64,000 nt of DNA from Streptomyces venezuelae (GTDB lineage Bacteria > Actinomycetota > Actinomycetes > Streptomycetales > Streptomycetaceae), in contig NZ_CP029192.1 of assembly GCF_008642315.1 (NCBI RefSeq), positions 6,200,001 to 6,264,000 on the forward strand, given 5' to 3'. Each line of letters opens with the position of its first letter. Position 1 is the first letter of the stretch. Positions 48,325 to 57,949 of this stretch are shown here, piece by piece. A model generated the notes under the pieces. The model was not told the origin of the DNA and did no database searches. It saw only the letters and a program-made list of their open reading frames with translations. A program made the translations under genes and the position numbers.

Positions 48325-50388
48325 GTGGCGAACGTTGAGCACAGGGGACCGGGCGATGTCTTGGGAACGGGGCAGGCCGGTGAACCAGGGGCGCGGATGG
48401 GCGCCGCCCGTGTCGTCCTCTGGCTGCTCGCCGCCGTCCTCGCGATCCGGCAGATGGCCGTCGTCCTGCGGACGCCCGAGGGCGACCGGCTGACGGATCT
48501 GGAGACGTGGATCGGTCCCGAGGGCGTCCTGCACGTGAACGGTTCCTTCTACGACGCGGACAAGTTCACCGGCACGCCGTTCGCCGGACTCGTCCTCAAA
48601 CCGCTCACCCGTGCGGGCGAACAGGCGCTCGGCTGGGGGTGGACGTTCGGGACGCTCGGTCTCGTCGTCGTGCTCGGCGTGGTCGCCGCCCGCGCCCTGC
48701 CGCAGCCCGTCACCCGCCGCACCTCGCTGCTCGCCGCCCCCGTCGCGGTCAGCCTGCTCATCCTGTCGCTGCCGGTCCGCAACACCCTCTACCTCGGCCA
48801 GACCAGCATCCTGCCGGTCCTGCTCGTCCTCCTCGGCCTCTTCGCGGTCCGCGGGCAGCGCAGCTGCGGTGTGCTGATCGGCGTCGCCGCGGCCCTGCAG
48901 CCCACCATGCTGCTCTTCGCCGTGCCGCTCTGGTTCACCGGCCGCAAGCGGGCGGCCGCCGCCACCGGCGGCTCCTTCGCCGCCGTCACCGCGCTCGCCT
49001 GGGCCGCGATGCCGAGCGACTCGACGACGTACTGGATCCACCACCTCGCCGGCACCGGCCTCGGGGCCGACCCGGACGCCAACGCCAACCAGTCGCTGCA
49101 CGGCATGCTGCTCCGCGCCGGCCTCGAGGGCCCGCTGGAGATCGCCGTCTTCCTGGCGCTGAGCGCGGCCGTCATCGCCGTCGGCCTGCGTCGCGCCGTG
49201 CGCTACGCGCGGGACGGGCAGCTGCTCCTGGCCGTCGCGATCACCGGCTGCGTCGCCGTCGCGGTGTCGCCGACCACCTGGCAGCACCAGCTCCTGTGGG
49301 TGCTCTTCGCCGTGGTCGGCCGGGTCGGCAAGCGTCAGTCCGACCGCTACATGTGGCCGGTGGCCGTCATCCTCGTGTCGACGCTGCCCGCCAAGATGAT
49401 GCTGCCGAACATGTCGGTCACCGCGCCGATCCGCGACAACATCGTGCTGATCGCGGCGCTCGCCGCGGCCGTCGTCGTGCCGTTCCTCTCCCGGTCCCAC
49501 CCGCAGTACCGCGACCCGATCCCCACCGAGTACGCCGAGCCCGTCCCCGCCCGCTGGAGCCGGATCCCGCTCGTCCCGTTCTGGCGGCGCGTCCTCGCCC
49601 GCCCGAACCTCCTGCTCGAACTGCTCCTGATACGCGTCGGCTACTCCGCGTACCAGCAGGTCAGGCTCGCGGCGACCGGTGGCACGATCTCCGGGGGCCG
49701 GGCCGACGCCGAGCACCACGGCACGCAGGTCCACGCGATCGAGCGGTTCCTGCACATCGACATCGAGCACTGGTTCAACCATCTGACGGCGCGGACCGGC
49801 TGGATGGAGGACTTCTTCAACTTCTACTACACGTCGTTCCACTTCCTGGTGCCGCTGAGCGTCCTCGCCGTCCTGTACGTCCGCAGGCCCGCCGACTACC
49901 GCTGGGCGCGCTCCGCGCTCGGCTTCGCCACGGTCCTCGCGCTCATCGGCTTCTGGGCCTACCCGCTCGCCCCGCCGCGCCTCATGCCGGAGCTCGGCTT
50001 CATCGACACCGTGCACGGCGTGCAGGACTTCACCCAGCCGGACTACGGCACGCTGACGCAGCTCACCAACCAGTACGCGGCGATGCCCTCGCTGCACTTC
50101 GGCTGGTCGCTGTGGTGCGGTCTGGTCATCGCGGTCCTCGCGCCGCGGTGGTGGATGAAGGCGCTCGGCCTGCTGCACCCGTTCTTCACGGTCTGCGCGA
50201 TCGTCGGCACCGGCAACCACTGGGTCCTCGACGCGGTGGGCGGCGCGGCCGTCGTGGGCGCGGGCTTCGGCCTGACCTACGTGCTGTCGGGGCCGCGGGT
50301 GCGGCAGCCGCTGAAGGTGGCCACGGGCGCGGAGCCCGTCACCGGCACGTCGAAGGCCGGCTCCGCGAAGGACCGTACCCCGAGGTGA
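48325..50388 (+). CDS. GT87 glycosyltransferase fused to PAP2 phosphatase
   Basis: A 687-residue membrane protein. Residues about 25-380 form a GT87 (PimE-like, polyprenol-dependent mannosyltransferase) with about ten helices, an Asp in LTDLETWIGPEG, and NTLYLGQTSILPVLLVLLG. Residues about 430-670 form a PAP2/inositol-phosphotransferase-type domain with FYYTSFHFLVPLSV, AMPSLHFGWSLW and GNHWVLDAVGG. It probably builds and modifies lipid-linked glycans or recycles the polyprenol. GTG 48325 is used; a later ATG near 48397 is possible. Its 3' end overlaps the convergent gene by 50 bases. Confidence 0.82.
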   Translation: MANVEHRGPGDVLGTGQAGEPGARMGAARVVLWLLAAVLAIRQMAVVLRTPEGDRLTDLETWIGPEGVLHVNGSFYDADKFTGTPFAGLVLKPLTRAGEQALGWGWTFGTLGLVVVLGVVAARALPQPVTRRTSLLAAPVAVSLLILSLPVRNTLYLGQTSILPVLLVLLGLFAVRGQRSCGVLIGVAAALQPTMLLFAVPLWFTGRKRAAAATGGSFAAVTALAWAAMPSDSTTYWIHHLAGTGLGADPDANANQSLHGMLLRAGLEGPLEIAVFLALSAAVIAVGLRRAVRYARDGQLLLAVAITGCVAVAVSPTTWQHQLLWVLFAVVGRVGKRQSDRYMWPVAVILVSTLPAKMMLPNMSVTAPIRDNIVLIAALAAAVVVPFLSRSHPQYRDPIPTEYAEPVPARWSRIPLVPFWRRVLARPNLLLELLLIRVGYSAYQQVRLAATGGTISGGRADAEHHGTQVHAIERFLHIDIEHWFNHLTARTGWMEDFFNFYYTSFHFLVPLSVLAVLYVRRPADYRWARSALGFATVLALIGFWAYPLAPPRLMPELGFIDTVHGVQDFTQPDYGTLTQLTNQYAAMPSLHFGWSLWCGLVIAVLAPRWWMKALGLLHPFFTVCAIVGTGNHWVLDAVGGAAVVGAGFGLTYVLSGPRVRQPLKVATGAEPVTGTSKAGSAKDRTPR

Positions 50389-51970
50389 TCTCGTACGTGC
50401 CCGGTGCCGGCACCGAGAGGCGCGTGAACTCGCCGTGCGGTTTCAGGCAGGCGCCCTCGGCCCGCAGCCACGGCGAGTACACGAGACGCAGCGTCACCGA
50501 GCCGCGCTTCGGCACCCGCACCACCACGTTCGACCCGGTGGAGCGGACGACCGCCGCGGGCTCGGAGACCAGCGGCACCGGGTCCTTCACCTTGAAGATC
50601 TGCCAGTGCGCGTCCTTCCACACCGGTTTCAGCCACGTGGGTCCGCTCGCCACCAGCGCCGCCTCGTCCTCGGCGAAGCCGTCGGGCTTGCCCGAGGGCA
50701 GCACCACGTATCCGACGGCCCATCGGTCGAGCCACTCGCGGTAGGTGGTGGCCGAGAACGAACCGTCGTAGAAGAGCCGCCCGCGCTCGATGTCGAGCTG
50801 GCGGTTCCAGCCGCGCGCCATGTTCACGTACGGGGCGAGCGCCGTGGCCTCACGGTGGTTGCGGGTCGGGACGACCTCGACGCGGGTGCGGTTGGCCTCC
50901 AGGCGCTCCAGCTCCCGCACCACGCCGTGCGTGTCGACCGCCCACTTCGGGACCTTCGTCGACACGGCGAGGTCGTCGAGGGTCTTCTGCGTCACCCACG
51001 CCGAGGACAGCACGAGCGCGACGGTCAGGACGATCCTGCGGGCCTTGGTCAGGCCCGGCACGAGCAGGGCGGCGAGCAGCAGCGCCGGGCCCACCAGCTC
51101 CGCGAGCCGTTCGACGTTGGTGCCGATGGGGGAGGGGATGAGGTACGTCAGGACGGTCCCGACCGCGTAGACGCCCGCGCCCCACCGCAGCACCCGCCAC
51201 TCGCGCGGGCCCGCGACGATGAGCGCCAGGCTGAACAGGACGGGCGGGAAGATCCGGTCGAAGGGCATCAGGTGCTCGCCGGTGAACGGGAAGAGCACCG
51301 TGGTCGCCGCGACGACCAGGAACGGCGGCAGGATCAGCGCGGCCGACCGCACCCAGTCGCGTACGAAGAAGTAGCCCGCGCCCGCCACGACGAGGAAGAG
51401 CCCCGCGACCGGGGAGCCCATGGTGGCCAGGGCCGCGCACACCACCGCGACCACCGTGCGCCGCTGCCGCACCAGGGCGAGGCAGGCCGCGAGGGCGAAG
51501 GCGAGACCGAGCGCGAACGTCGTGCGCCCCGAGGCGACGTTGCACCACACCGCGAGCGACGCGAGCACGGCGGGCCACAGCGGTCTTCGGATGCCGGAGC
51601 GCGCGATCAGGGCGGCGACCAGCCAGGCCCCCGCGACACCGGAGACCACCGTGACGGTCCGCACGCCGAGCGCCGCCATCAGGTACGGCGAGATGAGGCT
51701 GTAGCTGGCGGTGTGCATGCCGCCGTACCAGAAGAGGTTGTACGCGGCCGTGCCGTGCTCGGACGCGAACCGTGCCCACGCCTCCTGCGCCGCGAGGTCG
51801 CCGCCGCCCGTGGCGAGGAACGCCGCCCACACGATGTACAGGGGAAGGGTGGGGAGCGTGGCCAGGAGGGGGACGCGGTGGCGCCGGAAGAAGGGCCGGA
51901 GGGGTGAGTTCCGGCCCGTGGACGTGCTGTCGGACGGGGCGAGCGTTACGTCGGCAGAGGCCACGGCCAC
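50339..51970 (-). CDS. Polytopic membrane protein, glycosyltransferase-like
   Basis: A 543-residue protein with ten or more transmembrane helices in the first 340 residues and a periplasmic C-terminal domain of about 190 residues (VEVVPTRNHREATALAPYV, DGSFSATTYREWLDRWAVGYVVLP). The layout resembles GT-C type polyprenyl glycosyltransferases of actinobacteria, but no D-x-D/E motif is clear near the N-terminus, so the name is tentative; similar proteins are often labelled MFS transporter. It converges on the GT87-PAP2 gene with a 50-base overlap. Between it and the P450 lies a 6-bp inverted repeat at about 52026-52044. Confidence 0.65.
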   Translation of the reverse strand: MAVASADVTLAPSDSTSTGRNSPLRPFFRRHRVPLLATLPTLPLYIVWAAFLATGGGDLAAQEAWARFASEHGTAAYNLFWYGGMHTASYSLISPYLMAALGVRTVTVVSGVAGAWLVAALIARSGIRRPLWPAVLASLAVWCNVASGRTTFALGLAFALAACLALVRQRRTVVAVVCAALATMGSPVAGLFLVVAGAGYFFVRDWVRSAALILPPFLVVAATTVLFPFTGEHLMPFDRIFPPVLFSLALIVAGPREWRVLRWGAGVYAVGTVLTYLIPSPIGTNVERLAELVGPALLLAALLVPGLTKARRIVLTVALVLSSAWVTQKTLDDLAVSTKVPKWAVDTHGVVRELERLEANRTRVEVVPTRNHREATALAPYVNMARGWNRQLDIERGRLFYDGSFSATTYREWLDRWAVGYVVLPSGKPDGFAEDEAALVASGPTWLKPVWKDAHWQIFKVKDPVPLVSEPAAVVRSTGSNVVVRVPKRGSVTLRLVYSPWLRAEGACLKPHGEFTRLSVPAPGTYEITSGYGPSRSRPSTCR

Positions 51971-52108
51971 CGTTTCCGTTCGAGTCCGGGGAAGGCAAGG
52001 TTCACTTCCCCAGACGCCGGATGCAACGGAAACGTTGGTTCCGTAAATGTAATTGACCTGATAGGTCGCCTTATGACGCTCTATCGGCGCACGGTCGTGT
52101 GCCGCTCC

Positions 52109-53356
52109 TCAGGGCCGCGTGCCGACCCGTAGCTCCTTGACGCCGTTCAGCCAGGCCGAGCGGAGTCTGCGCGGGTCGCCGGTCAGGTGCAGGCCCGGCA
52201 TGGCGTCGGCGACGGCGTTGAAGATCAGGTTGATCTCCAGGACCGCGAGGGACTTGCCTAGGCAGAAGTGCGGGCCTCCGCCGCCGAAGCCGAGGTGCGG
52301 GTTGGGGTCGCGGGTGACGTCGAACTTCTCGGGCGATTCGAACACCTCGGGGTCGTGGTTGGCCGAGGAGTAGAAGATGCCGACCCGGTCGCCCTTCCTG
52401 ATCCGGGCGCCGCCGAGCTCCATGTCCTGGGTGGCGGTGCGCTGGAAGGAGACCACGGGGGTCGCCCAGCGCACGATCTCCTCGGCGGTGGTCGCCGGGC
52501 GCTCGCGTTTGTAGAGCTCCCACTGGTCCGGATGGGTCAGCAGGGCGTGCATGCCGTGGGTGATGGCGTTGCGGGTGGTCTCGTTGCCGGCCACGGCGAG
52601 CAGGATCACGAAGAAGCCGAACTCGTCGGAGGAGAGGTTGCCCTCGTCCTCGGCCGCCACCAGCTGGCTGACGATGTCCTTGGCGGGGCACTCCTTGCGG
52701 GCGGCGGCGAGGTTCATCGCGTAGGAGACGATCTCCATCGCGGCCTCGGCCCCGACCTCCTCGGTGATCGCGTACTCGGGGTCGTCGTACGCCGCCATCT
52801 TGTTGGACCAGTCGAAGATCTTCGAGCGGTCGGCCTGGGGCACGCCGATGAGCTCGGCGATGGCCTGCAGCGGCAGCTCGACGGCGACGTTCGTCACGAA
52901 GTCGAAGGAGCCGTCGGGGCCCGCGTTCGCCAGCGCCGTCTCGACGATGGACCCGGCGCGGGCGCGCAGCGCGTCCTCCAGCGAGCGGATGGCGCGCGGG
53001 GTGAAGCCGCGCTGCACGATCTGGCGGACCCGGGTGTGCTCGGGCGGGTCCATGTTGAGCATGATCATCTTCTGGACTTCGATCTGGTCCCGGGTGATCG
53101 TCTCGTTGAAGCGGATGATCGCGGTGTTGAGGTTGGACGAGTACAACTCGGGGTGCGTGGAGACGTACTTGACGTCCTCGTGGCGTGTGACGGCCCAGTA
53201 GCCCGCGTCGTCGTAGCCGGATATGCGCGGCGGCTGGGCGATCCAGCGCACCGGTTCCGTCTGCCGCAGCTGTGCGAACTCCGGAAGGGGTACGCGGTCT
53301 TGGAGCAGGTCGGGGTCGGTGAAGTCGAACCCGTCGGGCAGCGCGGGACAGGGCAT
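52109..53356 (-). CDS. Cytochrome P450 (CYP125/CYP142-like)
   Basis: A 415-residue P450. The haem loop is GFGGGGPHFCLGK with the iron ligand Cys365; the I-helix is LLAVAGNETTRNAI; the K-helix ExxR is in AEEIVRWATPV. GFTPRAIRSLE and RISGYDDAGYWAVTRHEDV match the CYP125/CYP142/CYP124 group, which hydroxylates the sterol side chain terminus or methyl-branched lipids in actinobacteria. Start ATG 53356 (MPCPALPDGFDFTDP) is favoured by GGAG six bases ahead; a longer ATG 53440 start lacks one. Divergent from a thiolase across a palindromic operator. Confidence 0.9.
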   Translation of the reverse strand: MPCPALPDGFDFTDPDLLQDRVPLPEFAQLRQTEPVRWIAQPPRISGYDDAGYWAVTRHEDVKYVSTHPELYSSNLNTAIIRFNETITRDQIEVQKMIMLNMDPPEHTRVRQIVQRGFTPRAIRSLEDALRARAGSIVETALANAGPDGSFDFVTNVAVELPLQAIAELIGVPQADRSKIFDWSNKMAAYDDPEYAITEEVGAEAAMEIVSYAMNLAAARKECPAKDIVSQLVAAEDEGNLSSDEFGFFVILLAVAGNETTRNAITHGMHALLTHPDQWELYKRERPATTAEEIVRWATPVVSFQRTATQDMELGGARIRKGDRVGIFYSSANHDPEVFESPEKFDVTRDPNPHLGFGGGGPHFCLGKSLAVLEINLIFNAVADAMPGLHLTGDPRRLRSAWLNGVKELRVGTRP

Positions 53357-53432
53357 CGGCAACTCCAGGCGTGGGCTGATTTCCGACGGTCGGGTCTCTC
53401 GTGTTCCTCTTCCGGGTCCCGCTTGTTTCTGA

Positions 53433-54824
<1,392 letters not shown>

Positions 54825-54919
54825 CTCCAGGCGGTGGGCGCGGGTGGCGTCAGGCACACCCCGTGGCCGGGGGGTTCTCGGATGTCGCCCGCGCGGTGAC
54901 TCTTCGTAACGTCGTCCCC

Positions 54920-56227
54920 ATGAACGCCGAGCGCACGAACACCACCAACTCCACCGCCGGCAAGGCCCGTTCCGTACGCCGCGGGGGCGCCGCCCTCGCC
55001 GCGCTGACGCTCGCGGGCCTCGCCGGACTCACCGCCGCGCCCGCCGCGCAGGGCGCCGAGGGCGCCGGTACCGCCGACGGCCGCCCGGCTGCCGTCGCAC
55101 ATCACACCGGCCGGGGCGCCCTCCTGCGCGTCACCCCGGTCGCCGACCTGAGCCGCGCCGAGGTCGCCGCCTTCCTGAAGAAGGGCGAGTTCGGCACGGA
55201 GACGGTGCGGTACGGCGTGCGGGCGTACCGCCTCACCTACCGCACCGTCGACACCCAGGGCCGCCCCACCACAGCCACCGGCGTGTTCGTGCTGCCCAAG
55301 GCGCAGTCCGAAACCGAGCGACACCGCGCCCTCGGCCTCGTCTCCGACGCCCACGGCACGATGGTCCACCGCGACTACGCGCCCTCGGTCAGTGAGGACT
55401 TCGGTCGGCTCAGTCCCTACCTGCACGCCGCCGCGGGCAAGGCCGTCGCCGCGCCGGACCACCTCGGGCTCGGCAAGGGCCCCGGCGTCCACCCGTACAT
55501 GGACGCGCGCTCGGCGGTCACCGCCTCCGAGGACATGCTGCGCGCCTCCCGGACCGCGGCCGAGCGCGAGGGGCGCACCCTCTCCGGAGACCTGTACCTC
55601 ACCGGCTTCTCGCAGGGCGGCCAGGTGGCGATGGCCCTCGCGCGGGAGGCGCGCCGCGGGCTCGCCGGGTTCACCGTGCGGGCCGTCGCCCCCGTCAGCG
55701 GCCCCCACGACCTGTCCGGCGCGGAGATGCCCGCCCTCTTCGACGGCCGGGTCAACGACACGAGCGCCGTCTTCTACCTCTCGTACTTCCTGGTCGCCCA
55801 GAACCGCCTGCACCCGATCTACAAGGACCCCTCCGACGTCTTCCGCGCCCCCTACGCGGACGGGATCGAGCGGCTCTTCGACAGCCGCCACAGCGAGGAG
55901 GAGGTCATCCCCGCACTGCCCAAGACGCTGAAGGAACTCCTCACACCCGACTTCTACGACCGCTTGCGGCACCCGACGGGCGGCCTGCTGGCGGCGCTGG
56001 CGGCGAACGACGGTTTCTGCGACGGGAAGCCGGCGGCTCCGGTACGGCTCTACGCCGCGCGCGGCGACACCGACGTGCCCATCCAGAACGCCCGCAGTTG
56101 CGCGGCGGCCCTGGCCGCGCACGGGGTGCGGGCGCCGGTCCTCGACCAGGGCGGGGTGACGCACATGGAGTCGCTGGGGAAGGCGGCGCCGAAGGTCGCG
56201 CGGTGGTTCGTGAGGGTGGAGGCATAG
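54920..56227 (+). CDS. Secreted alpha/beta hydrolase (lipase-like)
   Basis: A 435-residue exported enzyme. The signal peptide ends about residue 46 (APAAQG-AEG). The nucleophile elbow is TGFSQGGQVAMA, with Ser near residue 232; the acid is in YAARGDTDVPI and the His in GGVTHMES. The lid region lies between DLSGAEMPALF and KELLTPDFYDRL. This is the secretory lipase / prolyl-oligopeptidase-like group of Streptomyces. No partner gene is evident; a strong terminator follows. Confidence 0.85.
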   Translation: MNAERTNTTNSTAGKARSVRRGGAALAALTLAGLAGLTAAPAAQGAEGAGTADGRPAAVAHHTGRGALLRVTPVADLSRAEVAAFLKKGEFGTETVRYGVRAYRLTYRTVDTQGRPTTATGVFVLPKAQSETERHRALGLVSDAHGTMVHRDYAPSVSEDFGRLSPYLHAAAGKAVAAPDHLGLGKGPGVHPYMDARSAVTASEDMLRASRTAAEREGRTLSGDLYLTGFSQGGQVAMALAREARRGLAGFTVRAVAPVSGPHDLSGAEMPALFDGRVNDTSAVFYLSYFLVAQNRLHPIYKDPSDVFRAPYADGIERLFDSRHSEEEVIPALPKTLKELLTPDFYDRLRHPTGGLLAALAANDGFCDGKPAAPVRLYAARGDTDVPIQNARSCAAALAAHGVRAPVLDQGGVTHMESLGKAAPKVARWFVRVEA

Positions 56228-56236
56228 GCGGTACGC

Positions 56237-56275
56237 GAGAGAGGCGGCAACCCGCGAAGGGTTGCCGCCTCTCTC
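56237..56275. terminator. 17-bp perfect-stem terminator
   Basis: 56237-56253 pairs perfectly with 56259-56275 around GCGAA. It lies between the convergent hydrolase and lysozyme-like genes and should terminate both. Confidence 0.9.
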
Positions 56276-56311
56276 AGTGGTGGTTCTTCAGTGGCGGTTC
56301 GCGCCGGCTGC

Positions 56312-56767
56312 TCAGTACCAGCCGTTCGCCTGCCAGTGGTTCCACGCGTCGACCGGGCTGCCGTAGCGGTCGTTCATGTACTTCAGGCCCCACTCGATCT
56401 GGGTCTCCGGGTTGGTCTTCCAGTCCGCACCCGCGGACGCCATCTTCGAGGCGGGCAGGGCCTGGACCAGGCCGTAGGCGCCGGAGGAGGAGTTCGTGGC
56501 GCTCGGGTTCCAGCCGCTCTCGTGCGAGACGATCTTGTCGAACGCGGCGAACTGCGCCGGGTCCGGGATCTTCTTCTTGGCGATCGCCTTGGCGGAGGCC
56601 GGGGCGGCGGCGGGAGCGGCGGCCGGGGCGGCGGCCTTCGTGGTGGTCGGGGTGGCTGCCTGGGCCGGGGCCGCGGCGAAGACCATGCCGGAAGCGGCGA
56701 CGGCGACGAGACCGCCGGTGATGGCCTTCTTCGGGGAAGCGATGCGGCGGATGAGCGAGGCGGACAC
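56312..56767 (-). CDS. Secreted lysozyme-like (transglycosylase-type) protein
   Basis: A 151-residue exported protein starting at GTG 56767 behind GGAAGG. The signal peptide ends about residue 38 (AAPAQA-ATP). An Ala/Pro-rich linker follows, then a lysozyme-like domain: FDKIVSHESGWNPSATN, with a Glu in SHESGW at the catalytic position, followed by SGAYGLVQALPASKM and WGLKYMNDRYGSPVDAWNHW. It is close to the Streptomyces cell-wall hydrolases that contain this Rpf-like domain. A longer ORF upstream is not used. Confidence 0.87.
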   Translation of the reverse strand: MSASLIRRIASPKKAITGGLVAVAASGMVFAAAPAQAATPTTTKAAAPAAAPAAAPASAKAIAKKKIPDPAQFAAFDKIVSHESGWNPSATNSSSGAYGLVQALPASKMASAGADWKTNPETQIEWGLKYMNDRYGSPVDAWNHWQANGWY

Positions 56768-57112
56768 GGAGGACCTTCCGGTGGGGGACGGGGCTGTCGC
56801 GGTGCACGCCGTCCGACACGGAAGTGTGGGGGACATGCGGCGGCGCCGAGGCCCGGGTGGGCTGTCGGCGCCGTGCGACTCATCCAGAGAAGCAGGGCTG
56901 TTACGTCGCCGCAATGACCCCATTTACTAGTTGAAGTCGCATCCGAGACGAATGTCCTTCATGTGACCTGGCTCTCAATGCGCAGGTCAGGGCGAAGATT
57001 GACGCATGTACATCAAGGAGCGTGATCTACGGGCCTCCTTCGTAGAGGACCAACGTCCTGTGGGCCGCCTCACTCGCGAAGCGCCTCGATGTAACGGAGT
57101 GCGTCGGTTGCC
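56768..57112. other. 345-base region before ECF operon end
   Basis: This gap lies upstream of the lysozyme-like gene and downstream of the EcfS gene, both on the minus strand, so it should hold the promoter of the former. Its right part is AT-richer than the surroundings, with ATTTACTAGTTGAAG near 56922-56936. I see no riboswitch with confidence and no gene. Confidence 0.4.
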
Positions 57113-57949
57113 TTACGGCTCGGGTGCCTCGAATGTGACCGGCGCCTCGAACGCGGCCCGGCGCGTGGCCCTCCGCAGCGCCTTCAGGACGGCGGGGCCG
57201 AGCGCGAGGCTCAGCAGCACGGTGACGACCGCCCGCGGCAGGTCCCAGCCCAGCGAGGTCGCCAGGCAGTACGCGACGAACCGGCCCAGGTTCTCCACGA
57301 CGGGGTCGCCCGGCACGAACGAGACCCCGGTCGCGAGGCCGCCGAGGTAGGGCCAGCCCTGGAGGTTCATCACCGTGCCGTACAGGACCGAGGCCACTGC
57401 CCCGTACCCCGCGAGCAGCCACAGCTCGCCCCGCCCCCGCAGACGCTCGTGCCCCGGGAGCAGCCCCGCGCCCATGCAGACCCAGCCCATCGACAGCATC
57501 TGGAACGGCATCCACGGCCCCACGCCGCCCGTCAGGAGCGCCGACGCGAACATCGACACCGCCCCCAGCACGAACCCGAAGCCGGGCCCGAGCACGCGCC
57601 CGCTCAGCACCATCAGGAAGAACATCGGCTCGATGCCCGCCGTCCCCGCGCCCAGCGGGCGCAGCGCGGCGCCCGCCGCGGCGAGCACGCCGAGCATCGC
57701 GATGGCCTTCGCGTCGAGACCGACGTCCGCGATGGTCGCCACGACGACGGCGAGCAGCAGCGGAAGCAGGGCGGCGAAGAGCCAGGGCGCGTCCTGGGCG
57801 TGCTCGCTGAGCCCCGAGTCGCCCGCGGCGAGCAGCGGCCACCCGAACGCGGCCACGCCGACGGCGCTGACCAGGGCGAGAGCGGCGATCGAGCGGCGGC
57901 CGAGACGGATGGGCCGCGCGTGGGGGCGCGCCTCGGGGACGACCGTCAC
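57113..57949 (-). CDS. ECF transporter S component (probable cobalamin)
   Basis: A 278-residue protein with about eight hydrophobic segments, starting at GTG 57949, which overlaps the ATPase stop (GTGA). RRSIAALALVSAVGVAAFGWPLL opens the fold; GAGTAGIEPMFFLMVLSGRVLG and ALLTGGVGPWMPFQMLSMGWVCMGA are typical EcfS-type membrane segments. It is the last gene of the operon led by the cobalamin riboswitch, so cobalamin is the likely substrate. ECF S components differ strongly in sequence and the vitamin is inferred from context. Confidence 0.82.
   Translation of the reverse strand: MTVVPEARPHARPIRLGRRSIAALALVSAVGVAAFGWPLLAAGDSGLSEHAQDAPWLFAALLPLLLAVVVATIADVGLDAKAIAMLGVLAAAGAALRPLGAGTAGIEPMFFLMVLSGRVLGPGFGFVLGAVSMFASALLTGGVGPWMPFQMLSMGWVCMGAGLLPGHERLRGRGELWLLAGYGAVASVLYGTVMNLQGWPYLGGLATGVSFVPGDPVVENLGRFVAYCLATSLGWDLPRAVVTVLLSLALGPAVLKALRRATRRAAFEAPVTFEAPEP

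Noticed and set aside
48199..50220. Minus-strand frame of 673 codons opposite GT87-PAP2
   Set aside because: Extremely charged, repetitive composition without domains; shadow of the plus-strand gene.
56768..57000. c-di-AMP (ydaO) riboswitch ahead of the lysozyme-like gene
   Set aside because: Such switches precede Streptomyces cell-wall hydrolases, but the conserved sequence blocks are not present here.
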